Assembly: GCA_947561585.1 (NCBI GenBank)
Contig: CANNZV010001837.1
Location: forward strand, 62,001 to 126,000
Reading direction: 5' to 3'
DNA: 64,000 nt
Origin: Caprella mutica
Lineage: Eukaryota; Arthropoda; Malacostraca; Amphipoda; Caprellidae
Positions 1 to 10,335 of this stretch are shown one piece after another. The number at the start of each line of letters is the position of its first letter. Within the stretch, counting starts at the first letter, position 1. The translations under genes were made by a program, and so were the position numbers. The notes beneath the pieces were generated by a model. That model did no database searches. It saw only the letters and a program-made list of their open reading frames with translations, and was not told the DNA's origin.

Positions 1-210
1 GTAGTACTCAATTGTGATTGTCTTGAACCTCACTCCGGCGCATATTGAAGCAGGATTTAAAATTATATCCTTAAAAGATTCAGTTGATACCAGGAATCGT
101 TTAAAAGCAGCATATCCATTACCCAGGCCGACAAAATTACGCTTTGTCAACATTTCTTGGCCACCTCGATAACTGGATATAACTCCTCCAGAATTTTTCT
201 TCAGGGATAT
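1..210 (-). CDS. unidentified open frame cut by window edge
   Basis: On the minus strand a frame is open for 70 codons from position 210 to the window edge, after an in-frame TAA at 211-213. The amino-acid composition is mixed and protein-like rather than low complexity, with stretches such as YRGGQEMLTKRNFVGLGNGY. It has no ATG near its upstream end, so it could be an internal exon or the fragment of a broken gene. An AG about 166-170 could be an acceptor, but this is weak. I do not recognise the family. The real extent lies outside the window. Confidence 0.3.
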   Translation of the reverse strand, partial: MSLKKNSGGVISSYRGGQEMLTKRNFVGLGNGYAAFKRFLVSTESFKDIILNPASICAGVRFKTITIEYY

Positions 211-213
211 TTA

Positions 214-1180
214 ATCGAAAAGGTATTCATAAATAATACAGACACGCTTGATGAATAAAATGAAATATTTCTGAGAAATTATCAACTTTTCATCAGATAT
301 AATGAGAAGAGTGATGCAAAACACTCAGGACAGCTAGAGTTCATATGTGCTAATTGATGAAGGAATAGTTTCAAAGAATATTTTCATGTAAAAAACTGTA
401 AATATCCTGCTTTCATTTGCAGTTTACAAATAAGTTTATCTTTTATAGTTTGTTCGTAATAAAGCTTTTAAATGATAAAGTGACTTTTGGCCCACCCGGT
501 ATAATTACAAATTTCATAAATATATTTCAGTAATATTATTTATATATTTTGACACTTTAATAAAAATTTAAAAGACACGTAATGCATGAATTTTTGATCT
601 GTGGGAGCTGGAAACAAAGAAACTATATAAAAACAAATTCATGTTTCAAAGTTATTTATTAAAGTGTTCTTAGTGAGAAATTTTTTAACATAGAAATATG
701 ATAATTACCCTATTTCAGTTTCTAATCCTGAATCTAGTGACAAAGTTAGCTCTTACAAATAACCAAATGAAAAACTATTAAATAATAAGATGCAAAATCA
801 CACTCACTGGAAATTGTAACCTGTACAGCTTGTGTTTGTACTATTCTTTGTGTTTTGAAATGTTTGAGAAGAAAGTTATGCATCTATAGATTTTAACCTT
901 TCTGTCAACCATTTGAATATTCAAGGGTCCTAATGGGTTAAAAGTGAAATAATATGATTCAACAAAGAAATAAATTTAGCACACTTCTTTAAATTCTGTA
1001 TCTACCGTCAATATTAATTTTCCTTCTACTTCATGCTCAATTTCGGACTATACGATTAACAATATTATACTTAATTTTTAGTTTAAGATAATAATATTCT
1101 TCAAAACAAAATAATTCCATGAAAGGTTAAGTTTACAGGTGCATTTCAAATCACCCCAAAAAAATTATAATATAGTGCAT
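214..1180. other. AT-rich stretch without recognisable gene
   Basis: No open frame of note, no tandem repeat and no clear inverted termini are visible here. It is ordinary AT-rich non-coding sequence. Confidence 0.5.
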
Positions 1181-1194
1181 GGCAGTTCTCCACA

Positions 1195-1385
1195 TGGAAG
1201 TTGTCCGTGCACCATAGTTAACTAAGTAGACTGAAGTAATCTGTGAGAGAATTGTATTGCCATTTACTGCCTAGTTGTCCAGTGTATATTGAACCCCTGA
1301 AGAATTTTCTGAAATATTGAGTAGAAGTGTAAAGTAAAACTTATTACTCTGTTGTCCAATGTGAATGCTAATGTCTCTTATGCCC
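1195..1385 (-). repeat. dispersed flank module, shared with the end of the 19-bp array at 21.5 kb
   Basis: This stretch is closely similar, in reverse complement, to about 21,570-21,750, which lies directly beyond the second 19-bp array. Shared landmarks are the GTAGACTGAAGTAATCTGTG-like segment and the GAACCCCTGAAGAATTTTCT-like segment. The same module accompanies the same minisatellite at two places, so it probably belongs to one mobile or duplicated unit. Confidence 0.65.
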
Positions 1386-1744
1386 CGTACACACTATGCA
1401 CTAAAAACTGGCTGATTTAGTGACAACGCGAGAATTTTTATGTGCCCAGGAGAGTATTGAGAGCGGGCATTCTTTTTCTGTCTAATTCTGCAACTCTCAG
1501 TAGCAATCTGACATCTCTTTGTGTTTTACCGCGATTCTCCTTGTCTGTGGCTATTAAAATCAGTCGATTATAATAAAAAAGGGAGAATAGAGCTTACAAA
1601 AGTATTGACATCAATTATTAATGAACTTAAATTATGCAAATGAAGAGGTAGTAAATTAATAAATTGTTTTGCTGAATCAGTTTAATGAAAACAATACAGG
1701 ATCCCGCAAATTAGGTACCAACTTGTGTATTTAATATTCTTTAT
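1386..1744. other. no gene seen
   Basis: AT-rich sequence between the flank module and the hAT-like element; nothing recognisable. Confidence 0.4.
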
Positions 1745-2516
1745 AACTAAGTCAGGGGCGTATCTAGGATTCGGTCAAGGATTCGTTTTTTCAAAAAATG
1801 AAACGTTTCTGAATGAAAAAAAATCTACGGAAAATTCCTCAGACTGGTCAGTTTTTTGATTATTTTAATTGCTTTGAACATGCTTACACTGTGTTCCGTC
1901 AGAAGCGTCATTTTTTAAATTGCGAAATGGGAGGACGTCATTATGTTCATAAAGTATAAAGAATGGATTTTATACTATTAATATTAGCATTTTTCTTAAA
2001 CCTCAAAAATGTTTTTCAGTTTGAAAAGAAATGCATCGTCCTGTACTCTGTAGTTTGCCAAACACCTTCTTCCTTAACAGTATGTCGAAAATGCATGCTT
2101 CACTCCATGACAAGTGGAAGGGCGGATAAATCTTACCACCTGAAAAAGTTCACAAGAGTTCGTGGTCTATTCAATGAAACTGGTTCTATTCACGAGAAAA
2201 GCAAATGATAACAAAACCAAAAATAACAGAAACAGTGATTCAGGAGATGAAGAGTTTCTATGAAAAACCCCCCAGAACTGCCAGTTTCTCAGCAGATTTC
2301 ACCAACCATAACTCCGTTGAGGAGAATCGTCAGGTACACTAATGAAAAATCCTGAAATATCAACGGAATAAATGATAGGTATATGATGCTAAGGTAATAT
2401 CTTTGTTGCCATTATCAATTGAATGGATATAAACTATAATCTTCCTTGATAATGATGGCAACTTGTCATCGGTTAATGGTGTTTCATATCTCAGATTGCT
2501 CCAGGACATTATTTGG

Positions 2517-2940
2517 TGCTAGTTTGCTATGCGATCTGATCATCATTTACTTGTTTGGCATGCGATCTATTTAGAATTTATTAGCAAATATAAAAGATAC
2601 AAACAGGTATACGAGATACCAAATATATATAGTATTTTATTTCCTTAAATAATTATATACCATTTACATATGCAAAGCCTTATTATGGAAATGCTTCAAG
2701 AAAATATCGTTATATAAACTATATCCTACCAAACTTATTTGAATATAAAGTACAAATAAGCAATTAATATATGATTTTTTCTTTTACTTTTAATGCATTG
2801 TAATAAAACATCTCGTTTATATTGTTTGTTTTGTATCACAGTTACTTAAAAAGAAAAATTATCAAAATTATTAAAATAAAAATACTAATGCATTATCAGA
2901 TCACATTAACCTCATAGATCGCATACCAAACTAGCACCTC
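2517..2940. mobile_element. nested MITE, about 424 bp
   Basis: Inverted ends are visible: TGCTAGTTTGCTATGCGATCT on the left against GTGCTAGTTTGGTATGCGATC in reverse complement on the right. Likely TSDs are TTATTTGG (2509-2516) and TTAATTGG (2941-2948), 7 of 8 matching. The other arm of the host element, near 4.09-4.12 kb in reverse complement, has the uninterrupted version, which acts as an empty site. The interior is AT-rich and non-coding. Confidence 0.6.
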
Positions 2941-2948
2941 TTAATTGG

Positions 2949-3300
2949 GCCATACTGCAACTCGTTCTTCACTTTGGTGGATGCAAGACAGTGCTCCACC
3001 ACAATGAAAAAATGCAGTTCTAGAATTTCTTATTGAAAAGGTTAGAGGTCGATTCATTAGCAGAGGAACGGAAAGTTCCTGGCCAGCACACAATCAATAT
3101 CTCAACCCTTTGGATTTTCACTTCTTGGCTGCTGCACAAACTCGAGTTTATAAATTAAAAAGAATATTTCATTGTGTCTCTTATACAAAGTGTTCAAATT
3201 TCGCTGAAAGATATAACCTGGAGACCCCTGAGAAATTTGAAAGAATGTTTCGAAGTTTGCTTCGTTCTGGCTTGAGGAGAAGATGAACCACAGGAGATGT
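2949..3300 (+). pseudogene. decayed IS630/Tc1-mariner-type DDE transposase, copy 1
   Basis: One frame gives WWMQDSAPPQ, an in-frame TGA, then about 30 residues to a WPAHNQYLNPLDFHFL segment followed by TRVYK. This is the familiar arrangement of IS630/Tc1-mariner-like transposases: a QDxAPPH-type motif with the second catalytic Asp, and an SPDLNPLDF-type motif with the third. The stop, the altered HNQY and the missing N-terminal half show it is dead. It lies in the left arm of the foldback element and is interrupted upstream by the nested MITE. Confidence 0.6.
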
Positions 3301-3714
3301 GGTTCATATGATATAGCCATATATATAGGAAAATAAATGTTTAATAATAATCCTTTCTTTTCCATCAACGTGGTGTATCTATGATGACAATTGATGCATC
3401 AGAAGTGCTTCTAATTTGCAATTTAAAAATGTCGTTTCTGATGGAACACAGTGTGTCAGTGGATGGTACTGTATAGTCCATAAGCTGTATTTAAAGTCTA
3501 ATAGACTGATATTTATTAACTTTATCATAATATTCAATTATTGGCTTCAGCAAAAATAATCAAAACCATACTGCTAATCTATGTTTCATCAGATAACGTA
3601 AATTTTTAATCGCGAATTAGAAGCACTTACAAATAAGTCAAATACCATTATAGATGCATCACTTTGTAGGAAAAGATAGGATTTTTTATTGTTATTCAAC
3701 ATTTATTGTCTTAT

Positions 3715-4140
3715 ACCAGATGAGGCACATCTCCTGAGGTCCTACCCAAGTTGTTGAAAATGACCTCCTCTGATGTGAAGACAGAACGAAGCACGCTTCA
3801 GAACATTCTTGCATATTTTCTTGAGAGTCTTATTGTTATATTTTTGAACGGAGATTTGAACATATTGTATAAGAGACTCATTGGGTTCTGTTTTTTTTAT
3901 ATATAAACTTATAAACTCGAGTTTGTGTAGCAGCCCATATGTGAAAGTCCAAAGAGTTGAGATGTGGACTGTGTGCTGACCAGGAATTTTATTTCCGTAA
4001 TTCTGCTAATCACTCGACCTCAAAACTTTTCCTTAAATTCTAGAGCTGCATTTGTGCAATGTGGTCTTGCATCCACCAAAGTGAAGAAGTTGCAGGCTGG
4101 GCCAAATAATGTGATGGAGCAATCCGAGTTTTGAAAACCA
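3715..4140 (-). pseudogene. decayed DDE transposase, copy 2 (inverted)
   Basis: This is the reverse-complement partner of copy 1. The same landmark (TTTGGTGGATGCAAGACC) opens it, but multiple stops and indels have broken the motifs. Toward the 3' side a frame reads LKRASFCLHIRGGHFQQL, resembling the RRAELCIxxGGGHFEHL ending common in this transposase group. So copy 2 preserves the C-terminal end better than copy 1. Copies 1 and 2 converge on the centre of the foldback element. Confidence 0.55.
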
Positions 4141-5057
4141 ATAACTGGTAACTAGTTGCCATATTCGTTAAGGAATGCTTGAACAATTGGAACCATTCCA
4201 TTGATAATTGCAACGAAGATCATACCTATCATTTGTTTTCCAGATATTTCGAGGATTTTCATTCGTATTTTTTGATGGAGGCAAATTAACTTCTCGTCTG
4301 TCCAAACGATTCAATTGGCAATGTTGGATGGTTGCTGCATAATCCACTCACAAAACCGCTATTTATGTGGTTTTCATTAATGGTCGAAATGAAGTTCAAT
4401 GATTAAAACGGAAACTAAATGAATGTATCAAGATCCTCCACCACGTGGTTTTGGTTTGGATGATATATGTTGAAAAGCTTTTCTGAGAGAAAAACTAGTG
4501 GTTTCTTCAAAGAAACTTCACCTCCTGAATCGAAGTTTTTTTTTTTTTTTGCTTTTTTTTTTTTGCTTTTTCTTGTGGATAGAACCAGTTTCATTGCATA
4601 GACCACAAACTCTTGTGAACTTTTTCAAGTGGTAAGATTTAGCCACCCTTCCATTTATCTTGAGAAAGCATGAATTTTCGGCGTACTGTTGAAGAAGAAG
4701 GTGTTTTGGCAAACTACATTATACAGGACGATGCTTTTCTTCTCAAATTAAAGAACAATGCTAATATTAATAGGGTGATAGAAATCCACTCTCTATGAAC
4801 AAAATGGCTTATACCTAATAATATGACTTGAAGCAATTTAATTTCTCCCATTTCGCAATTTATAAAGGACGATTTTGATAAAATACTGAGTTCAACCATG
4901 ACAAAAGCAATTAAAAATAATAATTGACATTTCTTCAATGTTGAGGATTAATCCATAAATTTTTATTTATCCGTAGATTTATTTTTAAAAAGTTCAGACC
5001 TCAAGGGGGGGTGGGCATCTGCCCCAAATGCTCCCCCCCCCCTTGTATACGCACCTG

Positions 5058-6374
5058 AACTAAGTTTAGGTAGTAGCAAATAGTTTAGGTAGTTGCAAAT
5101 AGTATAGGTAGTAGCAAATAGTTTAGGTAGTAGCAAATAGTTTAGGTAGTAGCAAATAGTATAGGTAGTGGCAAATAGTATTGGTAGCGACAAATAGTAT
5201 AGGTAGTAGCAAATAGTATAGGTAGTGGCTAATAGTTTCGGTAGTGGCAAATAGTATAGGTAGTGACAAATAGTTTAGGTAGTAGCAAATAGTATAGGTA
5301 GTAGCAAATAGTTTAGGTAGTACCAAATAGTTTAGGTAGTAGCAAATAGTTTAGGTAGTAGCAAATAGTTTAGGTAGTAGCAAATAGTTTAGGTAGTAGC
5401 AAATAGTTTAGGTAGTAGCAAATAGTATAGGTAGTAGCAAATAGTATAGGTAGTGGCAAATAGTTTAGGTAGTGGCAAATAGTTTAGGTAGTAGCAAATA
5501 GTTTAGGTAGTAGCAAATAGTTTAGGTAGTAGCAAATAGTTTAGGTAGTAGCAAATAGTATAGGTAGTGGCAAATAGCTTAGTTAGTAGAGAAAAGTATA
5601 TGTGGTAGAAATAGTTTAGGTTGTAGAAATAGTTTAGGTAGAGCAAATAGTTTAGGTAGTAGCAAATAGTTTAGGTAGTAGCAAATAGTTTAGGTAGTAG
5701 CAAATAGTTTAGGTAGTTGCAAATAGTATAGGTAGTGGCAAATAGTTTAGGTAGTAGCAAATACTATAGGTAGTGGCAAATAATTTAGTTAGTAGAGAAA
5801 AGTATATGTGGTAGAAATAGTTTAGGTAGAGCAAATAGTTTAGGTAGTAGCAAATAGTTTTGGTGGTGGCAAATAGTTTAGGTAGTAGCAAATAGTTTAG
5901 GTAGTATCAAATAGTATAGGTAGTGGCAAATAGTTTAGTTAGTAGAGAAAAGTATATGTGGTAGAAATAGTATATGTGGTAGAAATAGTTTAGGTAGTAG
6001 CAAATAGTTTTGGTGGTGGCAAATAGTTTAGGTAGTAGCAAATAGTTTATGTGGTAGAAAATAGTTTATGTGGTAGAAATAGTTTAGGTAGTAGCAAATA
6101 GTTTAGGTACTAGTAAATAGTTTAGGTAGTAGCAATTAGTTTATGTGGTAGCAAATGGTTTAGATAGTAGCAAATAGTTTAGGTAGTAGCGAATAATTTA
6201 TGTCGTAGAAAATAGTTTAGGTAATAGAAAATAGTTTTGGTAGTAGCAATTAGTTTAGGTAGTAGCAAATAGTTTAGGTAATAGGAAATAGTTTAGGTAA
6301 TAGGAAATCGTTTAGGTAATAGGTAATAGTTTAGGTAATAGGAAATAGTTTAGGTAGTAGTAAATAGTTTAGGT
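5058..6374 (-). repeat. 19-bp minisatellite array, main block
   Basis: Head-to-tail copies of TAGTTTAGGTAGTAGCAAA and close variants fill about 1.3 kb, roughly 69 units. Substitutions such as TATAGG for TTTAGG or GTGGC for GTAGC recur in neighbouring units, so blocks of units have been amplified. The block toward 5.57-6.37 kb is more degenerate (TATGTGGTAGAAATAG types). Small translatable frames inside it are a by-product of the repeat. The same repeat in the opposite orientation occurs at 7.5 and 19.8-21.5 kb. Confidence 0.95.
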
Positions 6375-7058
6375 CAGGGGTGGGTACACATTGTGTTTGT
6401 CAGTGCTGAAAGATGGAATCTCAGTGCCAATTTTCTTTTCGTTTCTAAATTGCTGGGGATACTGAATAATTATATATTGAGGTGGTACTAAGGTACATAT
6501 TTTGCGCATGAATATTGGTGGTAGATTTATCATTTGAATTCAAAATAATTAGTAAATGATATATAATAATTTTTCTTCATGTGAAAATAATTTACAATGA
6601 AAACAAAAATAAGCTATCTTGCATAAGTAACTCATAAATTCACAGGTTAAATTACTATGGCTACCTAACTTATTAAAAAAGGGAATTAAAAATGAGTGCA
6701 TACATTTTACCACAGTGTTTGAATATCAATATCCCAAGACAAGCGTATGAAAGATCTATATGATCTATAAAAAAAGAGACAGAGGTAAATAAATCAAACA
6801 CCGGCACTATTGTAACAATAAACAAGAAATACCTTATTAACCGATGAAATTTACTATCAAAGTATCAAGGTCATTACAAATATACTGTTCTCCAATTAGT
6901 TGACCATACTCTTCTATATTATCCTTTTAATTTATAAAGCAGTCGGGGTTAAAATTTTTAATTTTCTTTGGAAGAAAATAAAGCACCGTTTCCTTGGTGG
7001 GCACGAGTGCCGCGCTAAGGGCTAAAATAGCACTGAGTGCTGCATTTGCCCACCCCTG
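6375..7058. mobile_element. hAT MITE, 684 bp, inside the minisatellite
   Basis: The ends are CAGGGGTGGGTACACA and, in reverse complement, CAGGGGTGGGCAAATG, a typical hAT terminal inverted repeat. Array sequence flanks it as GTTTAGGT (6367-6374) and GTTTGGTA (7059-7066), consistent with an 8-bp TSD whose right copy lost one A. Minisatellite continues on both sides. There is no transposase frame inside, so it is non-autonomous. Confidence 0.8.
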
Positions 7059-7257
7059 GTTTGGTAGTAGGAAATAGTGAAGGTAGTAGCAAAAAATGTA
7101 GGTAGTAGCAAATAGTTTAGATAGTAGCAAATAGTGTAGGTAGTAGTGAATAGTGTAGGTAGTAGCAAATAGGTCAGGTAGTAGCAATTAGTTTAGGTAG
7201 TAGCAAATAGTATAGGTAGTAGCAAATAGCATAGGTAGTAGCAATTAGTTTAGGTAG
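7059..7257 (-). repeat. 19-bp minisatellite, continuation beyond the MITE
   Basis: About ten further units of the same repeat, in the same orientation as the main block, with variants such as GAAATAGTGAAGG. They show that the array existed before the MITE inserted. Confidence 0.9.
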
Positions 7258-7379
7258 TTCTGATTTTTTGTACACTCATTTATAAGGTTTTTAGGTACCT
7301 ATTTATGAAATGAAAAATAAATGATACAATTAAGATGTTTTTCCATGGTTGAGTGAGCAGCTTTTGCTTGTTAAGCAGA

Positions 7380-7530
7380 CATACGTTAGTGTTAATTTGA
7401 ATTTTGTGTCGCAGATCTTTCACTTCTAGGTCGTTTAACTACTGAAATAAGAAAATATTCTCAGTGGTGTAAATTCTGAGTTATTGTCACTCATTTGAAT
7501 ACAGATTGTAGTTATTAGTAACGGAAACTA
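7380..7530 (+). repeat. flank module preceding a 19-bp array
   Basis: This segment, from ATACGTTAGTGTTAATTTGA to GTAGTTATTAGTAACGGA, is nearly identical to 19,669-19,812, which immediately precedes the large inverse-orientation array. A diverged copy lies at 46,817-46,965. Here it is followed by only about five array units (7525-7625, CTATTTGCTACCACCTAAA type). The fixed order of module then array argues that the two are parts of one repeat unit. Confidence 0.75.
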
Positions 7531-7625
7531 TCTAAACTATTTGCTACCACCTAAACTAATTGCTACTACCTGACCTATTTGTTACCACCTAAACTATTTG
7601 CTACCACCTAAACTATTTGCTACTT
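7525..7625 (+). repeat. short 19-bp array, opposite orientation
   Basis: About five units of the complement-strand form of the 19-bp repeat directly follow the flank module. It is in the opposite orientation to the array ending at 7257. Confidence 0.85.
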
Positions 7626-8470
7626 GTTAATAATTAACTCCTACGAACAATGTAATTATGCCACACTGCTAATTTCAAATTTGCTCTCCATGGAAATTAA
7701 ATATTTTAGACACTCCGCCAGAGGGATTTGTTTTCAAAACTCAATGAAAACAAATAAGGTATCCTAAACAATATACTATCAATATAACCCGACTTAACAG
7801 AACTTTAATATTGATATTTCATCAAAAACCAAGTAATGAGGTAATTGTTTAAGTTATTGTCTAAGTAATTGTCAATGTAAGTATCTAAGTAATTTAATTA
7901 CGCAAATACTAACATTGACAGTTACTTAGATACTTACCTTGACAATTACTTACATACTTACCTTGACAATTATTTAGATACTTACCTTGACAATTACTTA
8001 CCTTTTCATATATTTATCTTGTTGAATTTGATAAAACCTATATACCTGCTAATTTGGAAATTATCGCTACCAGACTATTTGAATCTTCAATTCTCAAGTC
8101 CTTTGTAATTTGTATTTTTTTATAATTGAAGTTCCTTGTAATTTTAATCACTTATGTTCTTTTTTCCTCATTTTAGATTTCTGAATCTAACGTTCCCTTT
8201 AAATTTACAGCCACATCAGTGTGTAGGCCAGTCCATGTGCAGAGACCGGGCGGATTCTCTATCTTTCGGGCTGTGAGGGGTTATGCGGCACCATTTCCCA
8301 TTTCCTCCGTGATTGAGTTCTAGCCCCTATCGTCCATCCATGTACTCGCACAAATAATATTCATTAAAATTCAATGATTAATTGAATTAGATATAGCAAT
8401 TTTTTAAGTCTAAATTAAAAGAAATATTTAAATCGGAACTAAAGTTTAATACTTTTCATTTAAATTTCAT
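7626..8470. other. non-coding, with a small inverted/tandem repeat at about 7845-8010
   Basis: Between 7845 and 8010 the motif TTACTTAGATACTTACCTTG recurs about four times at roughly 24-bp spacing. It is preceded by its inverted form (TAAGTAATTGTCAATGTAAG), so the stretch can fold back. Nothing else here is recognisable as a gene. Confidence 0.5.
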
Positions 8471-8504
8471 AGGTGCCAAAAGAATTTCATTCTCGAAAGC
8501 GTAT

Positions 8505-9330
8505 CTAGGGATTTGAAACTCCAGGTATTTGAGAAAACCCAAATAATTAGTTATTTGTCTGATAGAATTAAGTACGTGAGAGTTGGTGAGTCGTGTAGTG
8601 ATTGCAGGTGTATCAATATTGGCGTGCCCCAAGGCAATTTCTTGGTCCCTTACTTTTTTTGCTCTACGTATATCAATGGTCTGCCAAATGTTTCTAATTA
8701 TTTTTCATGTATTCAATTCGCAAATGACTCCACTCTGTCTGTGTCATGCTCCTCCTATCCTGATCTTGTAAACTTAGCCAATAGGGAAGTAATTCTATTT
8801 GAACAATGGGCTTGTACAAATAGATTGTCTATCAATGCTTCTAAGGCGAAAGCAATTTTATTCACCAATTTGAACATCACTAATCAAAATAATCAACTTC
8901 TATTAAATCAAACTATCATTGACAGTGTTATTTCTGTAAATTTTTAGGCATGCAATTGGAAAGAAAGTTAAAATTTGATACACATATTTCTTATATAACT
9001 GGTAAAGTCTCTAAATCAATAGGTATTCTTTCTAAATTGAAAAATTTTCTTTCATATGATAGTCTTCGTAAATTGTATTATCCATTTGTTTATCCTTATA
9101 TTTATTATTGCAATCTAATCTGGGAAAATACAAACGTATGTCATCTTCAGTCTCTTAATGCAAAGCAGAAGAAGGTAATCCGGTTGATTCATGGTAGTGA
9201 TCATGTGGCACACAGCGAGCCTCTATTTAAAGCAAGCAAGATACTAAAATTATGCAATGTGCACAAATTTTTATTGTGCCAACATGTCTTCAAGGTTCAG
9301 AATTCTCAGTTATCTCCTGCCTAACACCAG
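8505..9330 (+). pseudogene. LINE reverse-transcriptase fragment (CR1/Jockey-like), frame-broken
   Basis: Two successive frames, 8513-8947 and 8950-9324, together give the C-terminal half of a non-LTR reverse transcriptase. YLSDRIKYVRVGES is followed by a GVPQG motif, then by FAND in place of the FADD catalytic motif. Next come a CTNRLSINASKAKAILF segment and the usual C-terminal domain (LQSLNAKQKKVIRLI). The frame change at about 8945 and the D-to-N change show it is inactive. The N-terminal half, including the endonuclease, is absent. It resembles the ORF at 10.3-12.5 kb but is clearly diverged from it. Confidence 0.8.
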
Positions 9331-9745
9331 TATAACACAAGGAATCGACATAGATATTTATTTATTTATTTATAAACATAATAAGCCCTTATAAATATGA
9401 CAATGCTCGGGCAGTCACAGACAGAAAGGAACATATTATGGCCCAAAAAAGCGACTAGCTTCTGGGGCAACCTATTATCACATAAATTGTACAACGTATA
9501 ATCATTCAAAAACAATAATAGAAAAAACACATGGCAAGAACATTAAGACAAAAAAAAATCATATACAATATCAGAAACACAGAACTACAAATTTTAAATC
9601 ATCAAGCAGACTACAAATAACTACTCCTGCCTCAACAGATATATTTTAAAGACTCAATGAAACAATTTTATTCAAGAATACAGTATGGTTAAAAATAATT
9701 CAGTACATTAAAATAGGTAACAAACCGTACTCAAGGCCCCTATTA

Positions 9746-10175
9746 AGGGGTCTTTACACGAGCACTGGTCAGTGCCACTATTCACCACACTTTTTTCACC
9801 ACACTGCCCACCAATTAGCTCAGCGTCTTTACACGAGCAGAATGTGCTTTGGTGGGCACTGACACTTTAGTATCGTGGTTAGCATCTAATATGCTATTAA
9901 ACACTAACGCTGTTAGTGTTTTATCTTTATAATATCTAGATTTTATTTTCCATAGGCATGGGTGCTCTTTAACTAGGTCAATGAAAGGGGTTGTTGATTG
10001 TCTGGCAATCGCTACTGACAGACAGTCGCACTTTGTGGTGAGCGTTCGCTCTCAGTGCGATAGCTTGGTCACCACCAAGTTTTGCCAAAAAGGGTGGGGC
10101 AAGTAGCAAAGTGGGCGTGGCATAGAGCAGTGTCACCACAAAGTGGCACTGAGCACTTACCGTGTAAAGACCCCT
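9746..10175. mobile_element. PIF/Harbinger-like MITE, 430 bp
   Basis: Perfect 15-bp inverted ends AGGGGTCTTTACACG are each flanked by TTA (9743-9745 and 10,176-10,178), the 3-bp TWA-type TSD of PIF/Harbinger elements. If the TSD were read as TTAA, a piggyBac-like origin would be possible, but then the ends are not symmetric. The inside is non-coding and rich in CAGTGCCAC/GTGGCACTG inverted motifs. It sits in the 3' untranslated part of the LINE. Confidence 0.75.
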
Positions 10176-10335
10176 TTAAGCACAAATTGCTTTTAGGGGA
10201 ACCTATATAAAATTAAAAACAATATGTTATGCTACGTGAACGATTTTAAACAAAGAAGAACCAACGTACAATAGCAGAGGTCCTACGTTACACAGCTATA
10301 TTACAAATTACAAACAAGTACAATAATTTGAAAAG

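Larger units (their letters stand above)
1753..5057. mobile_element. hAT-like foldback element, 3.3 kb, perfect 8-bp TSD
   Basis: The left end reads CAGGGGCGTATCTAGG and the right end, in reverse complement, CAGGTGCGTATACAAGG. Both are flanked by the identical 8-mer AACTAAGT (1745-1752 and 5058-5065), the TSD length of hAT elements. The inside is a long imperfect inverted repeat: about 1780-2300 mirrors about 4450-4950, and about 2950-3300 mirrors about 3890-4100, with a centre near 3.5 kb. Each arm holds decayed DDE-transposase sequence pointing to the centre. No hAT transposase is visible, so the unit looks non-autonomous. Its right end abuts the start of the 19-bp minisatellite. Termini and TSD are seen directly; the superfamily call is inference. 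Confidence 0.75.

Noticed and set aside
1963..2208. 81-codon plus-strand frame and mirrored minus-strand frames at 4415-4938
   Set aside because: They lie in the mirrored arms of the foldback element, differ by frame changes between arms, and show no protein family.
4963..7187. Several minus-strand frames of 60-95 codons with LLPKLFATTYTICYYLNYL-type repeats
   Set aside because: They are translations of the 19-bp minisatellite; no constraint, no start context and the frame drifts because 19 is not a multiple of three.
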